A DNA stretch of 64,000 nt from Enteroscipio rubneri (GCF_002899715.1 NZ_PPEK01000001.1:186001-250000), one strand, 5' to 3'. Positions 46,912-56,043 are shown, numbered from the stretch's first letter. The notes: generated from the sequence alone by a model not told the origin. A program made the numbers and translations.

Positions 46912-47727
46912 TTACGCGGCCGCAGAAGAAGCTTTTGCGTGCGACTCCCGGTCTTCGATGGAGGCTGCGAGTACGTCTGCGGTCTGTTTTTGCTGATCGT
47001 CGGGGGGAAGAGTCGCTTCCCCATCGCCCTTTTGCGGCCCGTAATCGCCGAACCCTGCGTGGTTCCCACCCTCGATGACGACTGTCTTGGCGCCTTCGGG
47101 CAGCTTCGTGGCGCCCTCCGCGAGCTTGTCGCGGTCGAGAATCAGATCGTTGGAGCCGTAGACGGTGACGGCGCCCAAATCTGCATCCGAGAGGTCGCTT
47201 GCCGTGTACGCGCCCAGCAGCACAAGGCCTTCGATGGCGACGTCGTCCGCATGGTCGGCCGCGTATTGTGCCGCCATCGATCCTCCGAGCGAATGGCCGC
47301 CTATCCACCATGTATCCACCTGGGGGTACGCCGCGCGTACGCGGTCGGCGGCGTCGATGTCGAAGAACGCGAAGTTGAACGGCATTTCCACCGCTACGGC
47401 CAGATAGCCATGCTCGGCCACAAACCGCATGAGCGGGGCGTACGCGCTGTACTCCACCTTTGCACCCGGATAAAGCACAATGCCCGTCGCGGCGTTTGGG
47501 TCGCCGAACGCGAGGTATCCGTCGCCTTGCGCGACGGGAAGCGCTGCGGAGGAGACCAGGTTTTTGTGCGTCGTGTCGGCGTCTCGGTAGTAGTCGCTTG
47601 CGTATATGGCGAACGCGGCTACGCCTGCGAACAGGATGACGGCGACAGTCACGAGGGCCCATGCGAGCCGTCGCGGCCACCGTCTGCGCGGTTGGAAGGT
47701 GTCGTTTCGAGAATGCATGGCGTCCAT
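46912..47727 (-). CDS. Membrane-anchored alpha/beta hydrolase
   Basis: This protein of about 271 residues has a basic N-terminus and one hydrophobic segment (residues ~20-42), so it is probably anchored with its body outside. The alpha/beta hydrolase nucleophile elbow GGHSLGGS is near residue 130. Candidates for the acid and histidine are YGSNDLILD near 190 and EGGNHAGFGDY near 219, matching the family of uncharacterised bacterial esterases (PF12695-like). Starts at 47727 or 47718 are both possible, as neither has a strong ribosome site. It converges on the metallopeptidase gene with 9 bp between. Confidence 0.78.
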   Translation of the reverse strand: MDAMHSRNDTFQPRRRWPRRLAWALVTVAVILFAGVAAFAIYASDYYRDADTTHKNLVSSAALPVAQGDGYLAFGDPNAATGIVLYPGAKVEYSAYAPLMRFVAEHGYLAVAVEMPFNFAFFDIDAADRVRAAYPQVDTWWIGGHSLGGSMAAQYAADHADDVAIEGLVLLGAYTASDLSDADLGAVTVYGSNDLILDRDKLAEGATKLPEGAKTVVIEGGNHAGFGDYGPQKGDGEATLPPDDQQKQTADVLAASIEDRESHAKASSAAA

Positions 47728-47840
47728 GATACCAGAGGCATGCGCGGCCTTTTGTTTCGTGGTCGCTTCGTCGCCTGGCAACCTGCACGTCCGCCAAACA
47801 ACCTGAACGAAAACGGGCATGCCGTAGGTTGAGCTTGGTA

Positions 47841-47867
47841 TCCTGAACTGCGGTATGCCGTTCAGGA
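47841..47867 (-). terminator. Hairpin between the two hydrolase genes
   Basis: TCCTGAAC and GTTCAGGA form a perfect 8-bp stem about 70 bp after the lipase stop on the minus strand. No clear T-run follows, so it is a candidate terminator only. Confidence 0.35.
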
Positions 47868-47935
47868 TGCCTGCGGAACTGCGTGCATGCGAGCGACGCG
47901 ATCGCTGCATCGTCAAGCTCTGGCGCAGAACGGCC

Positions 47936-49243
47936 TTACGCAGCCGGCAGGTCGCTATCGAGTGCTTGCATCCAGGCGATATAGGTGTCGGGATAGTGCG
48001 CTCCGAGTGCGGAGGACAGGTCGAGGCCGACGAGCGACTGGGCGACGCCGAGCACACCGATCGGGCTCGTCAGGTCTTCGGCCCTGGGCACGTGGTCCGA
48101 GGCATTCGATCCGAACGAATGCAAAGCGGCGAGCGCGCCGGGATCGTTGCTCAACGCGAAGCCGGTGTTTTGCCGGTAGGCGACCTGCGCGGCGGCGTAA
48201 AAGCCGTCGAAGCCCGCGCTGGCGGTATGCGGCAGCTCGATAGTGGTGCCGTAGCGATCGTATCCCCAGGAAGCCAGCGGTAGCTGAGTGACGATATCCG
48301 CTTCGTTCGCCACGTTGAAGATGTTGCCGAAAGCCGCGTCGTGCCGGTTGTCGGCGCGCGTGACGCACGGCGCAGCGAACGTGTACGCGAAGATGCCCGT
48401 CGAGGGGGCTAGCGTCGGTTCGCCTTCGTCTGGATCGTCGAGGTCGGCGGCCAGCAGGTTCGCGATAGCGCCGCCGCGGCTATGCCCGGTGATGAGGATG
48501 CGCGTATGCGCCGGATCGAGGCCCGATTCCTGCACATAGGAGCGCACGGCTTGCGCAACTTCTTCCTCGGCTGCCTTGAACCCGCGATGGTCGGGACTTT
48601 GAGCGCTTTGGCCGAGAACGTTGAAGTTGCTGAGCCATTCGGCGCCATACGTGCCGCGGATGCCTACGAAGACGAGCGTGATGGGTTGCCCGTCGCCGTC
48701 CGAGGCAAGGTGCTTGCTGGCCAGCGCGTAGGCTGCGACGTCGCTCGATCCCAGCAGAAGCGAGCTCACTTCGTCGGGAATGCTGCTGCGCAGCGCATAC
48801 GACTCGGTGCGCACGTTTTCGAATCCGAGCAGTCCGAGCGTCTGCTCTGCGTAGGGAACGGAGCGGGGGACGCCGCTGTAGTACTGGGATTCGGAATTGC
48901 ATACCGCCGACAGCACAGCGCACGCGGTGGCAAGATCATGCTGGTATACGCGTGAATCGCGATAGAACCAAGCGTCGTCGAACGTCAGCTGCGTGGAGGT
49001 GCGGCCTGCGGGGTTGGTGGGATCGCTTGCCGAAACCACTTCGCTGCAGTATTCGGCGGTGATGGTGCTGCGCGAGGAGGCAGGGGCGGAGTTCATTCCG
49101 ACAGCCTCGGCGCGCGGCATGCCGATAAGGCCCGATTCGTATCCAAGGTAGCGCACTTGCACCATGATCAGCGACATGATCAGAAAACATGCGAGCAAGG
49201 ATCCGAGCACCGACAAACACCGCCGAACAGGATTCGTATGCAT
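47936..49243 (-). CDS. Secreted or anchored class 3 lipase
   Basis: This 435-residue protein has an N-terminal hydrophobic segment (residues ~10-30), acting as signal or anchor. The lipase class 3 nucleophile motif GHSRGGA lies near residue 239, after ITLVFVGIRGTYGAEW, which holds the oxyanion-type region. Later NEADIVTQLP and a histidine around 345-390 could complete the triad. It should hydrolyse acylglycerols or other esters outside the cell. The ATG at 49243 follows GAAGGAGG; the frame open to 49399 has no such site. A palindromic operator lies upstream. Confidence 0.85.
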   Translation of the reverse strand: MHTNPVRRCLSVLGSLLACFLIMSLIMVQVRYLGYESGLIGMPRAEAVGMNSAPASSRSTITAEYCSEVVSASDPTNPAGRTSTQLTFDDAWFYRDSRVYQHDLATACAVLSAVCNSESQYYSGVPRSVPYAEQTLGLLGFENVRTESYALRSSIPDEVSSLLLGSSDVAAYALASKHLASDGDGQPITLVFVGIRGTYGAEWLSNFNVLGQSAQSPDHRGFKAAEEEVAQAVRSYVQESGLDPAHTRILITGHSRGGAIANLLAADLDDPDEGEPTLAPSTGIFAYTFAAPCVTRADNRHDAAFGNIFNVANEADIVTQLPLASWGYDRYGTTIELPHTASAGFDGFYAAAQVAYRQNTGFALSNDPGALAALHSFGSNASDHVPRAEDLTSPIGVLGVAQSLVGLDLSSALGAHYPDTYIAWMQALDSDLPAA

Positions 49244-49270
49244 CGGGCCTCCTTCGGTGCTCGCAAGTTC

Positions 49271-49296
49271 GTTCCACCCAGTATACGGGGTGGAAC
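49271..49296 (-). promoter_or_regulatory. Lipase promoter within a perfect inverted repeat
   Basis: GTTCCACCC-N8-GGGTGGAAC is a perfect 9-bp inverted repeat. The spacer and its edge contain TATACT on the minus strand (49280-49285), a good -10 about 37 bp before the lipase start. A protein bound here would sit directly on the -10. Confidence 0.55.
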
Positions 49297-49546
49297 TTCC
49301 ACCGAAGCTCGCCATCTGCTCAATGCAAGTAAAACATAAGCCGTATGTAAGGTTGATATAAGGTTCGGTTCGATGCCTCCCATTCCTCCGTTTCGCCAAG
49401 TATGTGTGTTGTAACGTTTAGAAGACCAGGAAGAAGACAAGGCATTGCGAAGCAACACCTGTCACGCGAAATAGTTGCATTGTCGCGCTGTGCCTGGTCA
49501 AGGTGCGGTGGTTCGGAGGAGATGAGGTTCTTCGCACGGGCCCTCG

Positions 49547-49555
49547 TGCTAGAAT
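49547..49555 (+). promoter_or_regulatory. metG extended -10 promoter
   Basis: TGcTAGAAT is an extended -10 about 80 bp before metG. The rest of the 390-bp region 49244-49633 holds the lipase promoter and nothing else I can assign. I see no T-box or S-box structure in the short metG leader. Confidence 0.45.
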
Positions 49556-49633
49556 AGGCAGGTTATTGCGCTGGTCCATGCGGCGGCTGGAGCACCATTC
49601 GCCCCGATCGCCCCGAGAACAAAGGAAAGCACC

Positions 49634-51229
49634 ATGTCAAAGGGAACCTACTCGTTCACCACCCCCATCTACTACGTCAACGCGGCCCCGCACCTCGGCA
49701 CGGCGTACACCACCATCGCCGCCGACACCGTGGCGCGCTACCAGCGCATGAACGGCTACGACGTCGCGTTCGTCACGGGCATGGACGAGCACGGCCAGAA
49801 GGTGGCCGACACGGCCGCCGCCAAGGGCATGACCCCGCAGGACTGGTGCGACTCCATGGAGCCCGCGTTCCGCGAGGCGTGGGACATGCTGGGCATCACC
49901 TATACTGACTTCGTGCGCACCACCGAGCCGCGCCACGCGAAAAGCGTGAAGAAGTTCTGGCAGGACCTCTACGACAAGGGCTGGTGCTACAAAGGCAGCT
50001 ACGAGGGCTGGTACTGCGTGCACGAGGAGACGTACTACGCCGAGAGCGACTTGGAGAAGAACGAGGAGGGGCAGCTCGTGTGCCCCGACTGCAAGCGCCC
50101 CGTTCAGAAGGCGGGCGGCGAGGAGAACTGGTTCTTCAAGCTGTCCGAGTTCGGCGACAAGCTGCTGGCGTTCTACGAGGAGAACCCCGACTTCATCCGT
50201 CCCGAGACGCGCAAGAACGAGATCGTCTCGTTCGTGAAGAGCGGCCTGAAGGATCTCTCCATCAGCCGCTCCACGTTCGACTGGGGCGTGCCGCTGCCGT
50301 TCGACGAGGGGCATGTGGCCTACGTGTGGGCCGACGCGCTGCTGGCCTACCTCACCGGCATCGGCTACGGCGATGAAGGCGAGCGCGCCGGCGAGTTCGA
50401 CGAGCGCTGGCCCATGCAGTACCACTTCGTGGGCAAGGACATCACGCGCTTCCACTGCGTCATCTGGCCGGCCATGCTCATGGCGGCCGGGCTACCCATC
50501 ACCCACACGGTGTTCGGCCACGGCTTTCTGCTTACCAAGGGCGAGAAAATGTCGAAGTCAAAGGGTAACGCGCTCATGCCGGCCGATCTCTGCCGTGTGT
50601 TCGGCGTGGACGCGTACCGCTACTACTTCATGAGCGACGTGCAGTTCGGCGCCGACGGCTCTATCTCCCTGGAGCGCATGGTGCAGGTGTACAACGCCGA
50701 TCTGGCGAACACCTGGGGCAACCTCTGCAGCCGCGTGTTCAACATGACGAAGAAGTACTTCGACGGGCAGGTGCCGGAGGTGCCGGCATCCGCCGCCGGG
50801 CTGGTGGAGGCCAACCCGCTGCGCGAGATATCGGACGACCTGTACGCCGAGTACGACCGCGCCCTCGGCGACGTCGACTTCACGGCCGCCGCCGTCGCGG
50901 TGCAGAAGCTTGCGGGCCGCGTGAACCTGTACGTGGAGGAGTCGGCGCCGTGGAACCTGGCGAAGAGCGAGGAGACTGCCGACCAGCTGGCGGCCGTCAT
51001 CTACAACGCGCTGGAGGCCATCCGCATCATCGCGCTGTACCTGGCGCCGTTCATGCCGAACACGTCGGCCGAGGTCTTCCGCCGCCTGAGCCTGGGCGAC
51101 GTCACCGCCGTGACCGACATCGAGGCGGCGACCGCCTGGGGCCAGCTGCCCGCTGGCAACGCGGTGGAGACGGGCGACCCGTTGTTCCCGCGTCTCGACG
51201 CAGATGCAATCGATTTGGATATGGAGTAG
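49634..51229 (+). CDS. metG: Methionyl-tRNA synthetase
   Basis: This 531-residue class I synthetase charges tRNA-Met. The HIGH-type signature is AAPHLGTAYTT near residue 15, the KMSKS loop is GEKMSKSKGN near 305, and a CPDC knuckle with an earlier cysteine lies around residues 125-150. The C-terminal tRNA-binding extension found in E. coli is absent, giving the short form seen in many bacteria. A strong AAAGGAAAG ribosome site precedes the ATG. The tatD frame starts immediately after the stop, forming a compact cluster with the next genes. Confidence 0.96.
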   Translation: MSKGTYSFTTPIYYVNAAPHLGTAYTTIAADTVARYQRMNGYDVAFVTGMDEHGQKVADTAAAKGMTPQDWCDSMEPAFREAWDMLGITYTDFVRTTEPRHAKSVKKFWQDLYDKGWCYKGSYEGWYCVHEETYYAESDLEKNEEGQLVCPDCKRPVQKAGGEENWFFKLSEFGDKLLAFYEENPDFIRPETRKNEIVSFVKSGLKDLSISRSTFDWGVPLPFDEGHVAYVWADALLAYLTGIGYGDEGERAGEFDERWPMQYHFVGKDITRFHCVIWPAMLMAAGLPITHTVFGHGFLLTKGEKMSKSKGNALMPADLCRVFGVDAYRYYFMSDVQFGADGSISLERMVQVYNADLANTWGNLCSRVFNMTKKYFDGQVPEVPASAAGLVEANPLREISDDLYAEYDRALGDVDFTAAAVAVQKLAGRVNLYVEESAPWNLAKSEETADQLAAVIYNALEAIRIIALYLAPFMPNTSAEVFRRLSLGDVTAVTDIEAATAWGQLPAGNAVETGDPLFPRLDADAIDLDME

Positions 51230-52207
51230 GTGCCTGTGGTCGACGAGCGACAAGAGCCCGTGTTCGACGACGCGCTCTTTCGACAGAAGCGCAAACACGG
51301 GAAGTACCGGGTGGTGGATGCGCCGAAGCTCGAGGGGCCGGTTGCCGATACGCATGCGCATTTGCAGCTGCTGCCCGATCCGGCTCTCGCGCTTGCGCGC
51401 TGCACGGTGCACGGCGTGGAATTCGTGTGCACTATCGTCGATGTATTAGAGGATGGATCGACGACGTTCGATCGTCTGAACTCGTGGAAGTTCGAATCGG
51501 CGGCCGCTGCGAAGCGCTTCGTCGGCTGGACTTGAGGCGATCCGTTCCCGCGCGTGCCGCGGGTCAGGATCGCCGTGGGGTGCCATCCGCACAATGCGCG
51601 CTATTATGATGACGGGCTTGAGGCTGAGCTGCGGCGCCTGTTGGCGGATCCGCGCGTGGCGGCGCTCGGTGAGATCGGTCTGGACTACCACTACGACTTC
51701 TCGCCGCGCGACGATCAACGTGCTGCGTTCCGACGGCAGCTGCGCCTTGCGAAGGAGTGCGGTCTGCCGGTTGCGCTGCATCTGCGCGAAGCGCACGACG
51801 AGGCCCTCGCCATCATGCGCGACGAGGGTTTTCCCGAAGCGGGCACGCTGCTGCATTGCTTCAATCTGGATTGGCCCGCGCTTGAGCCGTGGATAGCGGA
51901 GGGGTGCTACGTGGCGTTCGGCGGCGCACTTACGTTCAAGGCGAGCGAAGGTACGCGTGAGGCGGCTGCTCGGGTGCCGGCGAACCGTCTGCTCACCGAG
52001 ACGGATGCGCCCTATATGGCGCCGGAGCCCATGCGTGGTACGTCGTGCGGCCCGGCGCACGTCGTCTTTACGGCCGAACGGCTGGCCGAGGTGCGTGGAT
52101 GCGAGCCGGGCGAAGAGCGTGCGGCGTTCCTCGAGCAGCTCATGCAGAACGCACGCGGCTTGCTGGATCGTTCGGCTACCGACTGGCAGAAGGAGGCACG
52201 TTTATGA
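51230..52207 (+). pseudogene. tatD: TatD-family DNase interrupted by an in-frame TGA
   Basis: A single reading frame covers a full TatD protein (about 325 codons) except for one TGA at 51533-51535. Before it lies the metal motif DTHAHLQLL near residue 40. After it come VGCHPHNARYY, GEIGLDYHYDFSP, LHLREAHDEAL, LHCFN and LTETDAPYMAPEP, all as in active TatD. A single C-to-T change (CGA to TGA) would explain the stop. Translation could restart at GTG 51554, but that fragment lacks the first two metal ligands. The gene starts with GTG at 51230 or 51236, right after metG. Confidence 0.85.
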
Positions 52208-53139
52208 ATCGTCTGATCATTGTCGGATCGCCGCGCCCGAACGGTCGCAGTGCCGCTTTAGCCGACCTCCTGTTCGAGGCATGCATCGCCGAGTGTCCCG
52301 ACGACGAGGCGGCGCTCGCTCCCGTTTCGACGCTTTCCATTGCCCCGTGCGAAGGCTGCGACGCCTGTCGCGAACTGGAAGAGCGACGGGGTAGGACCAT
52401 CGAGGGCGCGCCTGCGGGCGATGGTGCCGACGACTGCGACCCGATCCGCTGTATCATCGACGATGACATGGCCGAGATCTATCCGCTTATCGATGCCGCC
52501 GACGAGCTGATCGTCGTGTCACCTGTCTATTTCGCCGGTGCTCCGGCGCAGCTCAAGGCGTTGCTCGATCGCTTGCAGCCGTACTTTTGGACCGACGCGC
52601 GTCGGCTTTCCAAGCGTCCGGCCATCCTTCATGTGGTGGGCGAGGGGGGAGACCCGCACGGTTTCGACCCCCTTGTGGGCGTGGTGCGCTCAGCATTGTC
52701 GTGCGCAGGCTTCAGGTTGGAACGCGTGCTTGACTGGGTTGGCAGAATCAATGCGGACGGCGAGATCACGGCCGACGCCATCGAGCATCCGCTTCCCCCG
52801 CTGCCTGGGGATACTGCATCGTCGGCACCCGGACCTGCCAACGATGCTCCGCGCTCCGTGCCGCAGGCTGAATGCAAGGTGAAAAGCGAACGGCCTGTCC
52901 TGCACGTTGCTGAAACGGAACCGTTCACGCCGGACGGCGGCTCAAAGAAAGCCTCCGGCGGATCGGGCCATCCTCACGGATCAGGCCAGCCGGCAACCAA
53001 GAAGAACAGATCCGCGCAAGGCGGCGGTCGCAACCAAGCTCGATCTGCGCAAGGCGGCGGTTCCAAACAGACACGATCTGCGCAAGGCGGGGGCTCCAAG
53101 TCGAGCCGCCCGAAAAAGAACGGTTCGCGTCGTGGCTAG
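52204..53139 (+). CDS. NADPH-dependent FMN reductase-like flavoprotein with a repetitive basic tail
   Basis: Residues 1 to about 195 form a flavodoxin-fold iron-sulfur flavoprotein/FMN reductase-like domain: IIVGSPRPNGRSAALAD at the FMN loop, CEGCDAC near 50, and VVSPVYFAGAPAQLKALLDR near 102. A low-complexity tail of about 110 residues follows, rich in S, G, K and R, with three copies of an 11-residue RSAQGGGxxxx repeat. The tail is basic and probably unstructured, perhaps binding nucleic acid or membrane. The ATG follows GAAGGAGG and overlaps the tatD end by 4 bp. The last 8 bp overlap rsmA. Confidence 0.82.
   Translation: MNRLIIVGSPRPNGRSAALADLLFEACIAECPDDEAALAPVSTLSIAPCEGCDACRELEERRGRTIEGAPAGDGADDCDPIRCIIDDDMAEIYPLIDAADELIVVSPVYFAGAPAQLKALLDRLQPYFWTDARRLSKRPAILHVVGEGGDPHGFDPLVGVVRSALSCAGFRLERVLDWVGRINADGEITADAIEHPLPPLPGDTASSAPGPANDAPRSVPQAECKVKSERPVLHVAETEPFTPDGGSKKASGGSGHPHGSGQPATKKNRSAQGGGRNQARSAQGGGSKQTRSAQGGGSKSSRPKKNGSRRG
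53009..53107 (+). repeat. Three 33-bp tandem repeats in the FMN reductase tail
   Basis: Units at 53009-53041, 53042-53074 and 53075-53107 share GATCTGCGCAAGGCGG with few changes. The unit is 11 codons long and stays in frame, so copy number can vary without breaking the gene. Confidence 0.85.
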
Positions 53140-54100
53140 GCTTTCGCCGCTTGCAAGCGTCTCGCAGACACGCGCCGTTCTGGAAGCGCACGGCCTGTCG
53201 ACCAAGTACTCGCTCGGCCAGAACTTCCTCATCAACGATGCCATCCTGCAGAAGATCGTCACATTGGCCGACCTCGCTCCCGACGATTTCGTGCTGGAAG
53301 TGGGCCCCGGCATTGGTACGTTGAGCATCGCGCTTCTCAAGCATGCGGGGCGCGTCGTGTCCGTAGAGCGCGACCCCGATCTTCCCGCTGTGCTCGAGGA
53401 GACGCTCGCTCCGTGGGCGGATCGGTTCGCTCTCGTGCAGAAAGACGCGCTCGATCTGAAAGCTGACGATATCCGCGGAGCATCCGCGCAGTTTGCGGGG
53501 CATCTGCCCGGCGACCAACCTCTGCCCACGAAGCTCGTGTCCAACCTGCCGTATGCCGTTGCGGCCACCGTCGTGCTCGACTATTTCGAGCGGTTCGCCT
53601 CTTTGGAAAGCGCTACCGTAATGGTGCAGAAGGAGGTTGCCGACCGCATGGCGGCATGCCCGGGCTCGAAGAACTACGGAGCCTATACCGTGAAGCTGCG
53701 TTTGTTCGCCGAGCCAGACGGACGCTTCGCTGTGGGGCCGGGCAACTTCTTTCCACCACCGCGCGTTGAGAGCGCCGTGCTGAGGCTGAACCGGCGACCC
53801 CTCGTCGACGACGCCGGCAATCCGGTGGACGGTTCGACGCTTGAGGCCACGTGCACCATGGCCGATGCCGCGTTCGCGAGTCGCCGCAAGACGTTGGCGA
53901 ACTCGTGCAAGACGTATTTTGCCGGGCGCGGCGCCCAGGACGCCCCGGTAGCCGAGACGCTTCCGCGCCTGTTCGAGTTGGCCGAACTTGATCCAAGGCG
54001 ACGAGGAGAAACGCTCGATGTGGCGGAGTTTATCCGGCTGGGGAAAGCTCTGATGAAGTGCAGGCAGGCTGTGCGCGGTGAGCGGAGCGCCTCCGCATAG
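53132..54100 (+). CDS. rsmA: 16S rRNA dimethyladenosine transferase RsmA (KsgA)
   Basis: This protein of about 322 residues dimethylates A1518 and A1519 of 16S rRNA. The start of the family core is STKYSLGQNFLIND near residue 21, the SAM motif is VLEVGPGIGTLSIALL near 52, and the catalytic-type motif is NLPYAVAATV near 137. I chose the GTG at 53132, which overlaps the upstream gene by 8 bp, because no ATG lies nearer the core. The frame extends far upstream only as a shadow of the repeat tail. The upstream neighbours metG and tatD and the downstream veg reproduce the gene order known from Firmicutes. Confidence 0.93.
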   Translation: MARLSPLASVSQTRAVLEAHGLSTKYSLGQNFLINDAILQKIVTLADLAPDDFVLEVGPGIGTLSIALLKHAGRVVSVERDPDLPAVLEETLAPWADRFALVQKDALDLKADDIRGASAQFAGHLPGDQPLPTKLVSNLPYAVAATVVLDYFERFASLESATVMVQKEVADRMAACPGSKNYGAYTVKLRLFAEPDGRFAVGPGNFFPPPRVESAVLRLNRRPLVDDAGNPVDGSTLEATCTMADAAFASRRKTLANSCKTYFAGRGAQDAPVAETLPRLFELAELDPRRRGETLDVAEFIRLGKALMKCRQAVRGERSASA

Positions 54101-54231
54101 GCATCTGACGGCGCTGGTTGGTCGCAGGTGCTGAGAGGCGTTGCCGATCCGATGCGGATCTTGCCTGCAGACTGACTAATGTTACCAAATGAAGAACAAT
54201 CCGTGCAGATTCTGTAGAGCATTGACACAGG

Positions 54232-54240
54232 TGATAAAAT
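54232..54240 (+). promoter_or_regulatory. veg extended -10 promoter
   Basis: TGaTAAAAT is an extended -10, 50 bp before the veg start. A TTGACA hexamer at 54222 is too close to act as its -35. Confidence 0.4.
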
Positions 54241-54289
54241 GATACCTCGTTATTACTGTACCCGAGGACACACGCAAGGAAGAGAGAGC

Positions 54290-54649
54290 ATGGATTTAGC
54301 GAAGCAGGCCAAAATCGTCGACTCCATTCATGATACGTTACATGATTTCGTCGGTCAACGCCTGAAAGTGCGCGCCAATATGGGACGGTCGAAGATCGTC
54401 GAGAGCGAAGGCGTGCTCATGCAGGTGCATCCGCAGTTGTTCATTATGGAGGTCGACCGCAAGCGCGGCCGTACGGCCCGTCAGTCCTATCAATACGTCG
54501 ATGTGCTCACTGGTATGGTTGAGCTTTCTCAGAACGGCGAGCCGTTGTTCGAGCCGTTCATTCCCGATGGCTCTCAGGATGCCGAAACGCCTTTGACGGA
54601 TCGTAGCTCCCTGATCGAGGAGTTCGAAGAGGAGAAGATGCTCTCCTAG
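54290..54649 (+). CDS. veg: Veg-family protein
   Basis: This 119-residue protein is a Veg/DUF1021 member: HDFVGQRLKVRANMGRSKIVESEGVL near residues 16-41 in pieces, then YQYVDVLTGMVEL near 67. In Bacillus subtilis veg is highly transcribed, is linked with biofilm formation and lies near ksgA, the same position as here. The C-terminus carries an acidic extension of about 35 residues. A GGAAGAGAGAG ribosome site precedes the ATG. The gene has its own promoter and terminator. Confidence 0.88.
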   Translation: MDLAKQAKIVDSIHDTLHDFVGQRLKVRANMGRSKIVESEGVLMQVHPQLFIMEVDRKRGRTARQSYQYVDVLTGMVELSQNGEPLFEPFIPDGSQDAETPLTDRSSLIEEFEEEKMLS

Positions 54650-54672
54650 CTCGACTAGGCTACTCGAACGAA

Positions 54673-54701
54673 GACGGGCGCCGCAATGAGCGGCGCCCGT
54701 C
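54673..54701. terminator. Bidirectional terminator between veg and apbE
   Basis: GACGGGCGCCGC and GCGGCGCCCGTC form a perfect 12-bp stem around AATGA, followed by TTGTTGTT. It lies between two convergent genes and can serve both. Confidence 0.75.
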
Positions 54702-54750
54702 TTGTTGTTGGATATCGAAGAAGGTGTGGTTGGCCAGTCGCTCTCCCGAG

Positions 54751-55761
54751 TCAGGATGGATGCACGCTTCCCTGGTGATCGACGAAGTACGCGCGTTGGA
54801 TGGCTGGATGGCTGCGCGCGAATGCCGAGCCGCGCTCGATGCCCAGCGCAAGCAGGGTCGTGGAATAACCTTCGGCATCGATGGATCGCTGTGCGATGAC
54901 GGTAACGCCTGCAGCATCCGTTTCGGCCGGCCAACCGGTGTCTGGGTCGAGAATATGGTGATAGCGGATGCCGTCGCGCTCGAAGCACCGCTCGTATACG
55001 CCGCTCGTCACAGCCGATGCGTTGACTGCGTCTACAGCGCCGACAATGCGATGTTCTGAGCGCGGATCTTGGAGGCCGATGCGCCACGGGCTTCCGTCCG
55101 GTTTTCTCCCATGGGCGACGACGTTGCCGCCCAGGTTGACGATGAACGATTCGATGCCGTAGCCGCAGACGATTTCCGTCAATCGGTCTGCAATCCATCC
55201 TTTTGCGATGCCTCCCAGATCCACGGCGGCATCAGGGTCGTCCAGCTGCGCCCAGGTGCGTCTCGCGCGCACGCCCCTTGGTTCGTCGCTCGAGTCCTCC
55301 GGCTGCTCTTCCGACACGTGCACAGCCTTCCAATCGACGTGCGCGAGTGCTTTGTCGATACGGCTCTGCTCGGGGACTATCCTCCGATTGAAATCCCACA
55401 AGCGTACGACGGAGCCCATCGTCACATCGAACCGCCCCTGGCTGTCCTCGCAGTAGCACAAGGCCGCTCGAATGAGCTTCGCCGTATCAGAGGAGATGGG
55501 AACCGGCTTACCGCCTGCGCAGTTGAGCCGTGAGATGTCTGAATGGGGGAGCGTGCGCGAGAACAAGCGCTCGAAAGTTCTGCATGCCTTGCGCGCATCA
55601 TCAAAGGCGGCTTCGAGCGCATCGGCATCTCCTGCGGCCTGCAGCGTAATCACGGTATTGAACGCATAGAATGTATGTGTCGTCATGCCGTTAGCATCGG
55701 GCCCGTGTGTTTCGTGCACGCCTTCCAACGGGACGGCATCGTATGCTTCAGTGGTTCTCAT
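54751..55761 (-). CDS. apbE: FAD:protein FMN transferase ApbE
   Basis: This 336-residue protein is an ApbE-type flavin transferase, which links FMN covalently to threonine in exported redox proteins. Family text includes FYAFNTVITLQAAGD near 30, DLGGIAKGWIADRL near 185, and ASAVTSGVYERCF near 255, followed by the YHHILDPDTGWPA segment and a late TTLLALG. No lipobox or signal is visible. The genome's exported flavoproteins are plausible targets. The start at 55761 lies 6 bp after a TATACT hexamer, so it may be leaderless; it has no ribosome site. Confidence 0.85.
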   Translation of the reverse strand: MRTTEAYDAVPLEGVHETHGPDANGMTTHTFYAFNTVITLQAAGDADALEAAFDDARKACRTFERLFSRTLPHSDISRLNCAGGKPVPISSDTAKLIRAALCYCEDSQGRFDVTMGSVVRLWDFNRRIVPEQSRIDKALAHVDWKAVHVSEEQPEDSSDEPRGVRARRTWAQLDDPDAAVDLGGIAKGWIADRLTEIVCGYGIESFIVNLGGNVVAHGRKPDGSPWRIGLQDPRSEHRIVGAVDAVNASAVTSGVYERCFERDGIRYHHILDPDTGWPAETDAAGVTVIAQRSIDAEGYSTTLLALGIERGSAFARSHPAIQRAYFVDHQGSVHPS

Positions 55762-55848
55762 GGCGATAGTATAGGCCACGGAGCGGTGCAAAGGGCTGAC
55801 GGACGTACCAAGCTTTTCAGGTGGGGCCGATGCGAGCTTTACCGCGGG

Positions 55849-56043
55849 CTAGTTCGAACTTGGTGATCGCATGATCCGCTGACGAGCAGCCTCGGCGCTT
55901 TCGGCCACCGTATGAAGCATTTCGTCGCGCAGGAAGGCGATATCGCTTGGCGTTTCGGCAGTTTCCAACATCGAACTGACGATGCGAGAAAGATCGATAA
56001 GGCGCACGTTGATTTCGCTGTCTGTGGATATGTTCATGTTCAT
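55849..56043 (-). CDS. Small helical protein of 64 residues, divergent from the radical SAM gene
   Basis: An ATG at 56043 behind AAGGGACGG opens 64 codons. The product is hydrophilic and likely helical (VRLIDLSRIVSSMLETAE and AFLRDEMLHTVAESAEAARQ), with no cysteine and no membrane segment. I do not recognise a family. It lies 87 bp upstream of apbE on the same strand and is divergent from the radical SAM/peptide genes across a 344-bp AT-rich spacer. A regulatory or peptide-carrier role is possible but unsupported. Confidence 0.5.
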   Translation of the reverse strand: MNMNISTDSEINVRLIDLSRIVSSMLETAETPSDIAFLRDEMLHTVAESAEAARQRIMRSPSSN

